NCBI GenBank assembly: GCA_947471745.1
Contig: CANJKZ010000078.1
Span: 2,546,501-2,610,500 of the forward strand
Reading direction: 5' to 3'
Source of the DNA: Closterium sp. Naga37s-1
Lineage: Eukaryota; Streptophyta; Zygnematophyceae; Desmidiales; Closteriaceae
Length of the DNA stretch: 64,000 nucleotides
Shown here: piece by piece, positions 51,514-61,499 of the stretch
Layout of the letters: every line of letters starts with the position of its first letter
How positions within the stretch are numbered: the first letter of the stretch is position 1
Position numbers and translations under genes: made by a program
The notes under the pieces: generated by a model
Told to the model about the DNA's origin: nothing
Seen by the model: only the letters and a program-made list of their open reading frames with translations
Databases searched by the model: none

Positions 51514-54500
51514 ATGGCGGGAAATACCTCGGCGGGAGCTGGTGAATCTTCAGCCCAAGATCGTAGCGGCAGCCAGGATTCTGGTGTTTCGGCGCCAAGG
51601 GGAGCGCGAACAAACCAGGGCTCGCTGATCAAGGAGGTGCTGAAGAACTTCACCGTCGAGAAGTTCAATGGTGAGGGCTATGATGATTGGGCCTGGAAAA
51701 TGCAACTTTATTTCCGTCAGATCGGTTTGTTGAAACTAATGATTGGGGAGGAGCCTAGACCGAGTGACCCCGCGCTGCAGGAAGATTGGGACGGCTCGGC
51801 TGGCTACTACTTGATCTCGCAGAGTTTGGAGCTGAACCAGCGTCACCACGTCATGCACCTGCTGCCGGAGGTTGATTGCGGTCCGAAGGCGTGCACCGTG
51901 TTGAATGAGCTGCACGTTCCGACCTCCGTTGTCGCAACGTTGATGCTGGAGAGGGAGCTGTCCGCGTTGCGCTTGAGCGAGGGAGAGCCGGTGCAACCTG
52001 TTTTGGACAAAATGCGCGACCTCTACGCGAAGTTGGCGACCGCGGGAATCACCTACCCGGAGCAGACCAAGTGCTTGAAGATGCTATCGCTGCTGTCGGA
52101 ATCGTGGCTTCAATTCACGAGCGGATTGAGCCTGCCGCAGAACCAGAGCTTGTGGACGCTCGAGTGGGTGCGGACGAAGATTCTGGAAGAGGACTTCCGT
52201 CGCCGCCAACTGAGGGGTGGAGACGACGGCAGCAGCGGCTACGGGATGCAAGGGAGCCGACGTGGCAGAGGACGTGGCTTCGGTGGTGCTGGACGCGGTG
52301 CAAAGAAGGACGACGACTCCAACGACCAACAAGGAGGTACCGGTTGGGGTCGCGGTGCGAAATCTGGACGTGGGGGCAAGTCGGGTGCTGGTGGCAAAAT
52401 GAAAGGGAGTTGCTGGTATTGTGAGAAGGAGGGGCACCCCTGGTTTTTGTGCTATAAGAAACCCGATGGATGGACCCCCCAGAATCGTCACCAGGATGGC
52501 GGCGCGCGGAGGAACCAGAAAAACGGCGCGAACATGGTCGCCGATTCGTCCGACAACAACCCGAAGAGCAACGGCGGTGCAGAGAAGAAGAAGGAGCGCA
52601 CCGCAGGCCAGTTCTTCCATATTGGAGAGCAGGGGGAGCAAGGAGACGCCTCTGCCAAGGTTGGAGCAGAGCTGCATCCCCTGGACTATTGGGTGTTGGA
52701 CACGGGCGCTGCTTGGACGATGACGCCGCGCAAGGAGCTGCTTGATGACGTACGAGCTGCACCGATCAATGAGGTGTGCTCTGCCTCTGGACACACGCTG
52801 AAGGTGGCTGGTGCGGGACGAGCTGCATTCAAGGGAGCGGATGGCAAGCCGGTGGTGCTGCACGACGTTCTCCTTGTTCCTGATCTCAAAGCCAACCTCA
52901 TCTCCCTCCGTAAGCTTGCCAAGGCTGGGGTGAGCACTAGCACGGATGGGGCACGCACGTACAAGGGGCAGCTGGGAAATCGGGTGCTTTGGGATCTGCA
53001 CGAGAGCAAGGACGTGTACAGATCCATGTGGCAGCTGCCGGCGTTGGCGTGGCACGGTGGGGGGCAGGCTGGAGAGGGGTCTGCATCCCAGGGGGAGTGC
53101 AACGCCGTTGGAGGGGTTGGTGTGAAGGTGTCGGCCAGATCTGGGGAGACAGATTGGGCAACGGCACACCGACGCTTGGGGCATATGGCAATGCCCTTAT
53201 TGAAGCAGCTAGAGAAGGATGGAGCAGTCAAGGGTTTGAAGCTGAACGGACAGCCACCCGATGACAACTGTGAAATCTGTTTGCTCTCAAAATTCACGCG
53301 TTTCCCTTTTCATAGCGTGACTGGCAGGAGCAAGAAGCCTTTGGAGCTGGTTCACATGGACCTGGTGGGGCCGCTGCCAGTGCAAGGGCACAAGGGAGAG
53401 CGGTATTTCCTAACCATTGTGGATGATTGGAGCAGACTCATGTGGGCGTATCCGCTGAAGCAAAAGGACCACGCCGCCTCTACGGTAAAGGAAGATTGGC
53501 TGCCATTCGTTGAGAAGCAAGTGGAGTGTGTAGTGAAGCGGATTAGGACAGACTGGGGTGGTGAGTTTCTTGGAGCTGAAACGACGGCCTGGCTCAAGAA
53601 GCAGGGCATTCAGAGGGAGCTGACCACGGCTTACTCTCCGCAGTCCAACGGTGTAGCAGAACGGGCGAACCGGACCATTCTGGAGACAGCTAGGGCGCTG
53701 CTCATAGAATCAGGGGTGGGCAATTCCATGTGGCCCCATGCTGTCCGGCACGCTACCGTGGCTAGGAACAGGGTGCTCACTAAGGTTGGTAATGAATCGT
53801 GGGTGCCGCTGGAGAGGTGGCTTGGGAGGAAGCCGCCGGTGGACATGCTGAGGGTGTTTGGTTGCATGGCAGTCGCCCACGTCCCCAAGAAGTATCGAAG
53901 TAAGTTGGGGGCGAGTGCAATCTGGTGTGTGCATTTGGGGCTGGCTGCTGAGAGCAAGGGATGGCTGCTGTGGGAACCATCCAAGGGTGTGTTGTTTGAC
54001 AGCAGGGATGTGAAGTTTGTTGAGGGCATGATGTATGGGGGCTGGAAGAAACAGCCGGAGACTAAGGTGTCCCAGCAGATGGAGCAGATCACCATGCAGC
54101 TGGACCTGACTCCTAGTGTATGGGAGGAGGGAGAGGAGGCAGCTGCAGAGGGTGGCGATGGAGAGAAGGTGCAGGAGGCACCTGCTGGTGGAGGAGATAT
54201 TGTAGAGACTAGTGGTAGCACCAAGGAAGCTGCTGGATCTGAGGGAGGAGAACAGCAGCTGGGAAAAGCTAAGGTTCCTGCGCTACCATCAAGGAGGAAG
54301 CCGAAGGGTGTCGTTATGAGGGGATGGGAGACACCCGTCTCCAGGCCAGGACGTACCCGTATGGCCACTATGAAGCTGACTGCAGGAGCTGATGTTGCAG
54401 AGCAGCAGCTTGGGAATGAGGAGGCATTGCTGATTCTACCGCATGGCTATGACCCGGATGAGGAGGATGAACCTGCCTACTGTTTTCTTGCCCCTGCACC

Positions 54501-56112
54501 AGAGGAACCAGCAAGCATGGAGGAGGCATTAGCTGGACCAGATAGGGAGAAGTGGCTGGTCTCTAGGGATGCTGAGTACCAAAGCTTGCTAGAGAATGGG
54601 ACATGGGATCTGGTGGTGCTGCCTGAGGGGAAGAAAGCCGTACAGTGCAAGTGGGTGCTAAGGATCAAGACCGATGACAAGGGACAGGTCACCATCTACA
54701 AGAGTAGGCTGGTGGCTAAGGGGTTTATGCAGAAGGAGAAGCAGGACTTCAATGAGATCTTTGCTCCCACTGCCAAACCCCCTACCCTCCGTGTCTTGTT
54801 GGCAGATGCAGCCGTTAGTGGGAAATTCATCATTCAGATGGATATATCAACGGCATTCCTCAATGGGATTTTAGAGGAGGATGTGTACATGACGCAGCCG
54901 CCTGGGTATGAGGATGGTACGGGCAGGGTGTGCAAGCTGAAAAAGTCCATCTACGGCTTGAAGCAGGCGCCACGCTGCTGGTACCAGAAGCTGGCAGCTG
55001 TTTTAGAGGAGATGGGATTCAGGACCAGCAGCTGTGATGAGAGCCTCTTTCTCAAGGGGGAGGGGGAGAAGCTGGTGCTGTTTCTGGTCTACGTGGACGA
55101 CATTCTTCTCTTCAGCAGCAGCATGAAGGAGATCCAGAACGTGCAGCAGCAGCTGATGAAGAACTTCAAGTGCAAGACCCTTGGGGAGGTAAAGTACTAC
55201 CTCGGGATGCACGTGGAGAGGGATCTGGATCACAGGTGGTTGAAGCTGCACCAGGAGAAGTTCATCAAGGAGCTGGGGGAGAAGTATGGGATTGAGAATG
55301 AGCGCAAGGTTGCAACTCCCCTGCCAGCAGAATTCAAGCTTGTGAAGGCAGCAGAGGATGAAGGGGTTGAAGCCGAGGAGCAGCAGCAATTTCAGTCCTT
55401 GGTGGGCAGCCTCTTGTATGCCGCGGTTCATACAAGGCCCGACATCTCTTTCTCGGTTGGGCAGCTGGCTAGGGTGGTGCAGAATCCATCAGAGGAGCAG
55501 GTGGATGCAGCTGAGCGTGTGGTGAAGTACCTGAACTCTCACCCAAGCATTGGAGTTCAATACTCCGCATCTGCACAGGTGAAGCAGAAAGGGGTTGACG
55601 TGCTGAAAGAGAAGGGGGAGCGGCTTGGAGAAGGCAAGCTGTTTCTCACTTGCTTTACCGATGCTACGTGGGCTTCTGAGAAGGACGACTCCTCATCTGT
55701 GGGAGGATACATCTGCGTAGTTGGGGGAGGACCTGTTAGTTGGAGGTCCAAGAAGCAGACGGAGACGGCGCTCTCTTCCGTGGAATCAGAGTACATGGCG
55801 ATGTTCCATGGGGTGAAGGAGGTGATTTGGTTGAGGAGGCTGTTAGAGGAGATTGGCCAGGAGCAGAAGGTTGCTACGCCGCTGTTTTGTGATAGCAAGG
55901 GGGCTCTTGAGATGGCCAGGAACGCTGTGCTTCATGGGTTGAACAAGCACATGCGTATCAAGTGGCACTGGCTGCGTAAGGAGGTGAAGAGGGGGACCGT
56001 GAATCCAATCTATATCAAGACTCACCAGCAGCCAGCAGACTTCCTCACCAAGAGGCTTGCGGATGAGCCTCATTTGCGTTGTGTGCGCATGAGTGGAATG
56101 AGCATGAACTAG
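51514..56112 (+). CDS. E7 copia Gag-Pol polyprotein, 1532 aa
   Basis: Collinear with E3; two residues shorter because DERASAGYY is DGSAGYY here. It retains the CCHC knuckle CWYCEKEGHPWFLC, protease LDTGAAWTM, integrase HRRLGH/CEIC, RT MDISTAFLNG and YVDDILLF, and RNase H TDATWAS and CDSKGA. Notable changes: integrase RTDWGGEF instead of RTDRGGEF (the residue after the second catalytic Asp), and SEHS-type hinge variation. No stop or frameshift. Likely transcribed from its LTR; integration competence is uncertain because of the Trp. Confidence 0.94.
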   Translation: MAGNTSAGAGESSAQDRSGSQDSGVSAPRGARTNQGSLIKEVLKNFTVEKFNGEGYDDWAWKMQLYFRQIGLLKLMIGEEPRPSDPALQEDWDGSAGYYLISQSLELNQRHHVMHLLPEVDCGPKACTVLNELHVPTSVVATLMLERELSALRLSEGEPVQPVLDKMRDLYAKLATAGITYPEQTKCLKMLSLLSESWLQFTSGLSLPQNQSLWTLEWVRTKILEEDFRRRQLRGGDDGSSGYGMQGSRRGRGRGFGGAGRGAKKDDDSNDQQGGTGWGRGAKSGRGGKSGAGGKMKGSCWYCEKEGHPWFLCYKKPDGWTPQNRHQDGGARRNQKNGANMVADSSDNNPKSNGGAEKKKERTAGQFFHIGEQGEQGDASAKVGAELHPLDYWVLDTGAAWTMTPRKELLDDVRAAPINEVCSASGHTLKVAGAGRAAFKGADGKPVVLHDVLLVPDLKANLISLRKLAKAGVSTSTDGARTYKGQLGNRVLWDLHESKDVYRSMWQLPALAWHGGGQAGEGSASQGECNAVGGVGVKVSARSGETDWATAHRRLGHMAMPLLKQLEKDGAVKGLKLNGQPPDDNCEICLLSKFTRFPFHSVTGRSKKPLELVHMDLVGPLPVQGHKGERYFLTIVDDWSRLMWAYPLKQKDHAASTVKEDWLPFVEKQVECVVKRIRTDWGGEFLGAETTAWLKKQGIQRELTTAYSPQSNGVAERANRTILETARALLIESGVGNSMWPHAVRHATVARNRVLTKVGNESWVPLERWLGRKPPVDMLRVFGCMAVAHVPKKYRSKLGASAIWCVHLGLAAESKGWLLWEPSKGVLFDSRDVKFVEGMMYGGWKKQPETKVSQQMEQITMQLDLTPSVWEEGEEAAAEGGDGEKVQEAPAGGGDIVETSGSTKEAAGSEGGEQQLGKAKVPALPSRRKPKGVVMRGWETPVSRPGRTRMATMKLTAGADVAEQQLGNEEALLILPHGYDPDEEDEPAYCFLAPAPEEPASMEEALAGPDREKWLVSRDAEYQSLLENGTWDLVVLPEGKKAVQCKWVLRIKTDDKGQVTIYKSRLVAKGFMQKEKQDFNEIFAPTAKPPTLRVLLADAAVSGKFIIQMDISTAFLNGILEEDVYMTQPPGYEDGTGRVCKLKKSIYGLKQAPRCWYQKLAAVLEEMGFRTSSCDESLFLKGEGEKLVLFLVYVDDILLFSSSMKEIQNVQQQLMKNFKCKTLGEVKYYLGMHVERDLDHRWLKLHQEKFIKELGEKYGIENERKVATPLPAEFKLVKAAEDEGVEAEEQQQFQSLVGSLLYAAVHTRPDISFSVGQLARVVQNPSEEQVDAAERVVKYLNSHPSIGVQYSASAQVKQKGVDVLKEKGERLGEGKLFLTCFTDATWASEKDDSSSVGGYICVVGGGPVSWRSKKQTETALSSVESEYMAMFHGVKEVIWLRRLLEEIGQEQKVATPLFCDSKGALEMARNAVLHGLNKHMRIKWHWLRKEVKRGTVNPIYIKTHQQPADFLTKRLADEPHLRCVRMSGMSMN

Positions 56113-56155
56113 CATGGAATGATGTGGAATGCAGCCGGCAGGCTGAGGGGGAGTG

Positions 56156-57243
56156 TGTTGGGTGCAAATTCACATTGCACGACATCCTGCCGTCTGTTTG
56201 TACGAGCATGCGTGTGCGAATGCATTTGGGTGTGAATGGAACGTTCGTGTGTTTGTTTGTTTTCGCAATTTTCGCTTGATGCATTTGCAGGTACTCGCGC
56301 AATGTGCGCTTCGGCACAACATTGTACGCGCTATGAACAGTGCAAGCAGAAAGGACGAGCTCGCAAAGGAACCCAAGATGGAAGCTTTGCAGTTCGGTTT
56401 AATTGAGTGCGCAGATTCAGTTCTATCCAACTCGAACTTGTACTGTTTTGTTTGGTTGACTATAGTGTAGCAGGGCAGGCACTATAGGGGTACAATTTAG
56501 GTGAAGGTTGGATGTTGTTTGTCTGTATCTGCATGCTACAGGGCCAGGGGAAACCAGCGGAACTAGCATTTGGCTGGTTGGGCAAAGACAAAACAGGTTC
56601 TGTTTTTAGGACCTGAACCTGGTTGTTGTTTTCCCAGGTTGGAAAAACAGAACCAGAGGTTGTTTACCAACCTACCACCTGCTGTTTTGTCCAGCCAGGT
56701 TGGTTCTGTTGCTTGGAATTATTTGGGATCATCCCTGGTTGTTCCCAGGTTGATTCCCAAGGTCCTTGCTAGATAGAACTATATATTCCTTCTCTGTACC
56801 TGAATATATTCAAATTGATTCAAGCGAATTCCTTCCTTGCTGGAATTTCGTATCCACGCGATTCGACGGCAGAATGCTACCAAGTCAACGCTAGTATGCT
56901 AGCACTACGACGCTAGGCAAACGCTGTCCGAGCCGTAACTCTGCAATGGCAGAACTTTTCGCGAGGCAACTTGGCTCTTTTGAAAGCTCTTAGAGTGAGC
57001 TTCGATATAGCAAGATCTCAGCTTAATCCGATCGACGGTCTGCACGACACGCTGCGCGACATTCAAGGTACTCTTGCTGTTTTGACTAATTCCCTCTTGA
57101 TCCCTCTCTCTACAAACTCGGACCCGAGGATAGGGGCTGGTCTTGTACCAAGCACCCAGGGACCCTTGGAGGTGACCCCGAGGAGAGGTTTTAAGTTGGA
57201 TAACGTCTTAATAGCCTGAGTTTATTAGGCCCTTACACCAACA
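56156..57243 (+). repeat. E7 3' LTR (1088 bp)
   Basis: Follows GGCTGAGGGGGAGTG and ends CTTACACCAACA. It lies 101 bp from the DUF1264-like exon. Confidence 0.93.
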
Positions 57244-57344
57244 GCCATGTCTAGCCATGGCTACCATGTTGTGCAAGTTCTGACAGAAGTCACAAGCATC
57301 AGCAATCAACAATTATTTTCAGCCATGCATGCGTGAGTACTTAC

Positions 57345-57427
57345 CTTATAGTAGTGAGAGTGCCACAGACGCTTCTCCTCCTCTGGAAGCTTGTCAAACT
57401 CCGACTCTGTCACGATATACTCCACAC
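57345..57427 (-). pseudogene. oil-body-associated protein (DUF1264-like), internal exon
   Basis: An 83-nt minus-strand exon bounded by AAG|GT at its start and a consensus donor AAG|GTAAGT. It reads (G)VEYIVTESEFDKLPEEEK then RLWHSHYYK, the most recognisable segment of plant oil-body-associated proteins (GVEYxxSE...LPxEEKxLWHSHxYEV). The exon phase joins exactly to the G left by exon A (57921-58026). The following part of the family (KSG...P) is absent: E7 begins 101 bp downstream and no continuation was found beyond it, so the gene is at least 3'-truncated here. The family associates with lipid droplets. Confidence 0.68.
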
Positions 57428-57519
57428 CTTGGGGGTGATGGGTGAAAGGGTCAATGGGTTCGGGCGGCACACAGAGAGCATTCAAGTTTTCCATGAGGAG
57501 AGAGGAGAGGATATGATAA

Positions 57520-57730
57520 GAGCGGAGGGGAGGGTAGATGAGGGGAGGGGAGGGGAGGGGAGGCGAGGAGAGGAGAGGGGAGGGGAGGGGAGGGGGGGAG
57601 AGGGGAGGGAGAGCAGAGCAGAGCAGAAAGGTGAAGAGAGGAGAGCAGAGAGGAGAGGAGAGGAGAGCAGAGAGTAGAGGAGAGTCGAGGAGAGGAGATG
57701 AGAGAGGAGAGGAGAGGAGTAACTATGCAA
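57520..57730. repeat. GA-rich (GAGGG)n low-complexity tract in an intron
   Basis: Uninterrupted purine tract of GGGGA and GAGGA units between exon 57345-57427 and exon copy B. Confidence 0.85.
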
Positions 57731-57766
57731 GGAAAAAAGAGAATAAATTGAGATAAGTGAACTTAC

Positions 57767-57870
57767 AAACAATGCGTGAGTTCGGGTGATCACTGTCAAA
57801 GTCGATTGGTCAGAGTCAAAGGTGATGCACTGCAGCACGTCCTCTGTGAGTCACGCCACAAGGTTGTAAC
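57767..57870 (-). pseudogene. degenerate duplicate of DUF1264 exon (copy B)
   Basis: Parallels exon A: GAGGACGTGCTGCAGTG, then FDSD and DSDHPNSRIV with a donor TTT|GTAAGT. It has a 20-nt internal duplication (the CTTTGAC word occurs twice) that breaks the frame, and a stop upstream (LVA-stop). Confidence 0.55.
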
Positions 57871-57920
57871 CAGAGGTGAGTTGGGACAGGTTTGTAGCAG
57901 AGCGAAACAGCATCAATTAC

Positions 57921-58026
57921 CAACGATGCGAGCATTAGGCTGGTCACTGTCGAAGACAATCCACTGCAGCACGTCCCCTATGGGTCGCGCCACCAGGTGG
58001 TGCATCTTGATCATGCGCCCAGGGCT
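57921..58026 (-). pseudogene. DUF1264-like exon A
   Basis: A 106-nt minus-strand exon, acceptor TACGCAG|AGC and donor GTTG|GTAATT. It reads SPGRMIKMHHLVARPIGD then VLQWIVFDSDQPNARIV-G. The family pattern here is a basic residue, HH, DV.QC, YDSD.PNARLIG, and this exon keeps HH, DVLQ, FDSD and PNARI-VG. It splices in phase to 57427. Confidence 0.6.
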
Positions 58027-58189
58027 CTGCGTAGTGTGCCCACGTGCTCACGTGCTCGCAGAAGAACGTTAACGGGCGGAGGATTACAGGAGAGAGGCAG
58101 TTGTCACGGAAGGGGCTTCGCCCGACACCTGGGAGGGGGGAGCGCAAGGGATAGGGAGAGAACGAAGCGGGGAGGAAGGAGCAGTGTGT

Positions 58190-58354
58190 AACACCAGGGC
58201 ACTGCGCGTAGTGCTCCCACGTACTCACGTGCTGGCAGAGGGAAAAGAGGAGTAAGGGAGTGGAGTAGGAAGCGCTCATATGCTGGCGCAAAGACCAGAG
58301 CAGCTGGAAGGACTGTAGCAGTGATCGGGTGGACTCGAGCACGAGAGTCCCCAT
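58190..58354 (-). pseudogene. possible N-terminal DUF1264 exon region with repeats
   Basis: The minus strand MGTLVLESTRSLLQSF then QLLWSLRQHM recalls the family start (LLQSFKP...QH). The segment near 58190-58240 (CACGTGAGTACGTGGG) repeats the intron/acceptor of exon A at 58030-58075, so this region has been partly duplicated. Low certainty. Confidence 0.35.
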
Positions 58355-58379
58355 GGCATAGGGGGCAACTCACTTAGCT

Positions 58380-59189
58380 CTTGGGGAGGGGACAGATAGT
58401 GTTAGGGGGCAAGGAGAGAGCGGCAACTGGAGCAGTGAGTGCTCACGACGTGGACTCGTGCGCGAAATTCCCCATGGATGACACCTTGATCAGCACCTGG
58501 GAGGGGAAAGGGAGAGTAGTAGATGGAAAAGAGAGAGTGGCAAGTGAAGCAGTGAGTGCTCACGAGGTAGAGATGTGGAAATGAGTGAGTGTGCTGCACC
58601 TCACTCTATCCATGGTGGAATTTAGAGCGAGAATTCCATGCGAGGGGACTTCGGCCGGCACCTGCGGAAAGGCGGTGAGGAGGGGATGGGTGAGTGGGGC
58701 CTGTGAGGGAGGTTAGGTGGGAGCACGGCTGTCAACGAGGATAGGGAGTGACTAGGTGCGCAACGGCAGAGCAGGAGTTGTGGTCGCCTACCTCTTTGGG
58801 GTAAGATGGAGATTATGGGGAGTGAAGGGGTGCGCAACGGGGGGCAGCAGGAGTTGCGGTCGCGCCTACCTCTTCAGGGAGGGTGCACGACGGCGACAGC
58901 AAGAGCCTACCTCTTCGGGGCGAGACAGGGAAGGCGAATTCTGGGGCGCGTGCGTGCTGGTCGCCATGCTTTGCACTTCTACTGCTGCTGTGGAACCTGC
59001 TGCACTCGACGCTGGCTGCTTTGCTCGTAGTACTAGGTGAAATCACTAGATGAAAGAAACGCAACGAAAGCCTCACCATGACGGTCGAAGGCTTTGCTTG
59101 CCTAGGCCGAGTGATTTGCTTGGCGCATCGAGAAAAGCAGGGGTTATCTTAGGAAGGACGCCTAGCCAGTGAGTTCGACGACTCTCGGG
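58380..59189. other. duplicated non-coding segments right of the DUF1264 fragments
   Basis: Two related blocks at about 58381-58493 and 58494-58610 share GGGAGGGGAA..., GAGAG.GGCAA..GAAGCAGTGAGTGCTCACGA. Further CACCTGGGAGGGG-like words occur at 58128 and 58658. GCAGGAGTTG/CTACCTCTT words repeat at 58770-58930. No intact gene. Confidence 0.5.
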
Positions 59190-59436
59190 CAGGGCTGTCG
59201 ATTGGTTCCAGGCCAACACTTGAGAGTCTGAGGTCCCCGCATTTCAGCCTTGGAATTTCCGGGAAGTGGCATTTTTCGAGCCTTTAAGCGTCCAGGAAAG
59301 CACTCAACTCAAAACTTGAATTTAGGGCTACACTTCAACATTCAGGGTGTAAGATATTCCCTATATAATGAAAACTAATGAAGCCGCAATTATTTTGAAA
59401 CTTATATCTACCTAACTTCTTTCTCAACAATAAGAT

Positions 59437-61499
59437 CTAAGTGGCAGGCTTGCGGCGCTTCTCCCCGTCGAAGATCTGGTACACACCTGCCCAGTCCACG
59501 TCGTAATCTAGCATTTTCACGGTCATAAGATCGGCCAGCCTAACATTGCTAAGAGCACACCTATCCCACGTCTGGATAATGTTCTGTCTAGAATAGCCCC
59601 TCTCGCACTTTACTGTGCTGAGAGGCAAGACAAAGTTAGCACGCCAGAGAGTAACAATGTGGGGATAGTTGCCACGCCAGTCCGACGTGCGCAGCATGTT
59701 GGTCAAGGCCCGGTGAAAACTCTGGTTCTTAAACTTCTTCTCGAGGGTTACGGTGAAGGGCCTGATCTCAGGCTCGATGTCCTCTGCTTTGACACCTTCC
59801 AAGGGTATGGAAAACAAAATATTAATGAAAACTTGGAGAAGAGTAAGTTAGTGTTAAGTAGGCGTTCCATAGTCAGAACGTGTGCCTTATAGAAACCGTA
59901 CCTGGAAGTTGATGTTTGAACATCTCCAGAAGCTGATCCATGTTGGACAAGAACCACATGTCCTGCTCGCATACACGATACGGGTAGCTGCTAGGACGGA
60001 AAAACTGCACACCGTCAAAGTGGCGGAGATCCGCCATCCAGACTGAGAGGCTCTTGATAAGCGCCTCAGCAAACCTCCTTCCCAGGTCATAGCAAGCCAC
60101 GAGATCAGAGCTGCCTTCAGTGTCAATTTTATGTTCGTGCAGCTCAAAAGCCTTGATCACCATTTCGCCATCCTCGTTCAGCCTAGTCACCTGCATGGTG
60201 CGCTCCTCAGCATGCGCTTCCAGAAACTTCAGCAGCCTGGATTTAGTGCCGCACCCGAACTTGGCGCTGGGCTCGATGTAGCGATGTGCAAGCTTCATCT
60301 TGAGCTTGTCGACGAGTTTCTTAACCTCTGCGATGTCGACCTGGGAAGAGAGCATTGGCGCGAGTCAGAGAGTGGTACAAGAAAGTAACAAAAGAAATAA
60401 ACACCAAACACACACCAGGTGCTTCTGGAAGGAAAGGTTGAGGTTGTTGAGGAGGTCAAGGACATCTGCAAGGAGGTAAAGCATGAAGTGGAATTTGAAG
60501 CTGCTCCCAATCTGCCACATTTTCTTGTTCCCTTTCTTCCACAACCACAGCAGGGCCGGCAGAATGTCGCAGAATCGCTGCACCGCGTCCCCTCGAGACA
60601 ACTACCGTACTGCGGAGATTCCTTGAACCTCGAGGTTTGTCTTCAGGATGATTTCCTGAAGATGCAAGAAGGTCTTCCAATCCACCGACGAGCAGCCCAG
60701 GTGCTCTGCTATCTGGCGGATCTGAGAATCAACAATGTTGAACTCAGAGATCTCGGTTGCCACGTCCTTGGCGGCTGGCGCCTCCCTGTGATGCGGGTAT
60801 TAACGTAGTATGAGGTGCGTATGTTTTGCAAACTTTGCACTTCATCCCGTACTGCATAAGCATGGGGTGGAACTCGAGAGTTAGCCATGGGTACTGCAAC
60901 TTCCAGACCAGGTTGAAGGGCCGCGCCAGAGCCTGCTCCGATTCAGGAACCTTGACCGCTTTCTACTTCTCCACATCCAGGTTCGCCTTCAAGTCGTTGT
61001 CCGCGACAGGGTCCGGCCGGGGAGGCAAAGGCGTGCGCATCCTTTTTTTCGCAAGACGGGTCAGAGGAGTAGTCCCGCCGAAGCTAATCACAGATTGGCA
61101 GAAGCGTGCGGGACAACCTTGGCTCTTCAATTCAAGTGCCGCGCACTCTAGACGGGTTAAATGGGCATGTGTGATGTCAACGTTGATGTCAATGTCTAGG
61201 TAATCCTACTCTCCTTCATCTTCTCCCTCCTCGTCTTGGTCTTCTTCCTCCTCGCCTTGGTTTTGTTCCTCCTCGCCTTGGTCCTCTTCCTCCTTGCGTT
61301 GGTCCTCTTCCTCCTCGCCTTGGTCCTCTTCCTCCTCACCTTGGTATTCTACCTCCTCGTCAGCATCATCGGTGTCATTGATATCCAATCTAACCGTTCC
61401 AACAGAGCCACAAACACCGGCTAGAGAGTCGAGGGGGGAAAAATCGCAGTAGCTATCTGCCTCGATAGTTGCAGGATTTACACCCAGCCTGCCAAGCAA
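59437..61499 (-). pseudogene. hAT-4 transposase, decayed, with introns
   Basis: Start ATG 61499 (MLGRLGVNPATIEAD), then an acidic GEEEEDQ repeat. In-frame TAG near 61206, continuing DYLDIDINVDITHAH; another stop (VEK-stop-KAV); TTF-like finger FNLVWKLQYPWLTLEFH and GMKCKVCKTY (about 60900-60830). Then FNIVDSQIRQIAEHLGCSS, the box expected as TRWLSRGDAVQRF with TAG in place of Trp codon TGG (about 60604), and WQIGSSFKFHFMLYLLADV. An intron is likely at about 60415-60345 and another at about 59902-59800. The C-terminal dimerisation domain is LPLSTVKCERGYSRQN, RCALSNVRLADLMTV, then DWAGVYQIF to 59437. The domain order is that of hAT transposases related to animal/plant ZNF862-type proteins. Confidence 0.8.
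61206..61370 (-). repeat. 21-bp tandem repeat coding GEEEEDQ in hAT-4
   Basis: About eight units of CCTTGGTCCTCTTCCTCCTC (+ strand), giving an acidic Glu/Gln-rich low-complexity segment in the transposase N-terminus. Confidence 0.85.

Larger units (their letters stand above)
50376..57243 (+). mobile_element. copia E7, complete ORF, no matching target duplication
   Basis: LTRs 50376-51467 and 56156-57243, PBS, 1532-codon ORF and purine tract. The flanks are CATTG (left, end of the partial LTR) and GCCAT (right), which do not match. Sequence is very close to E3 throughout. Confidence 0.93.
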
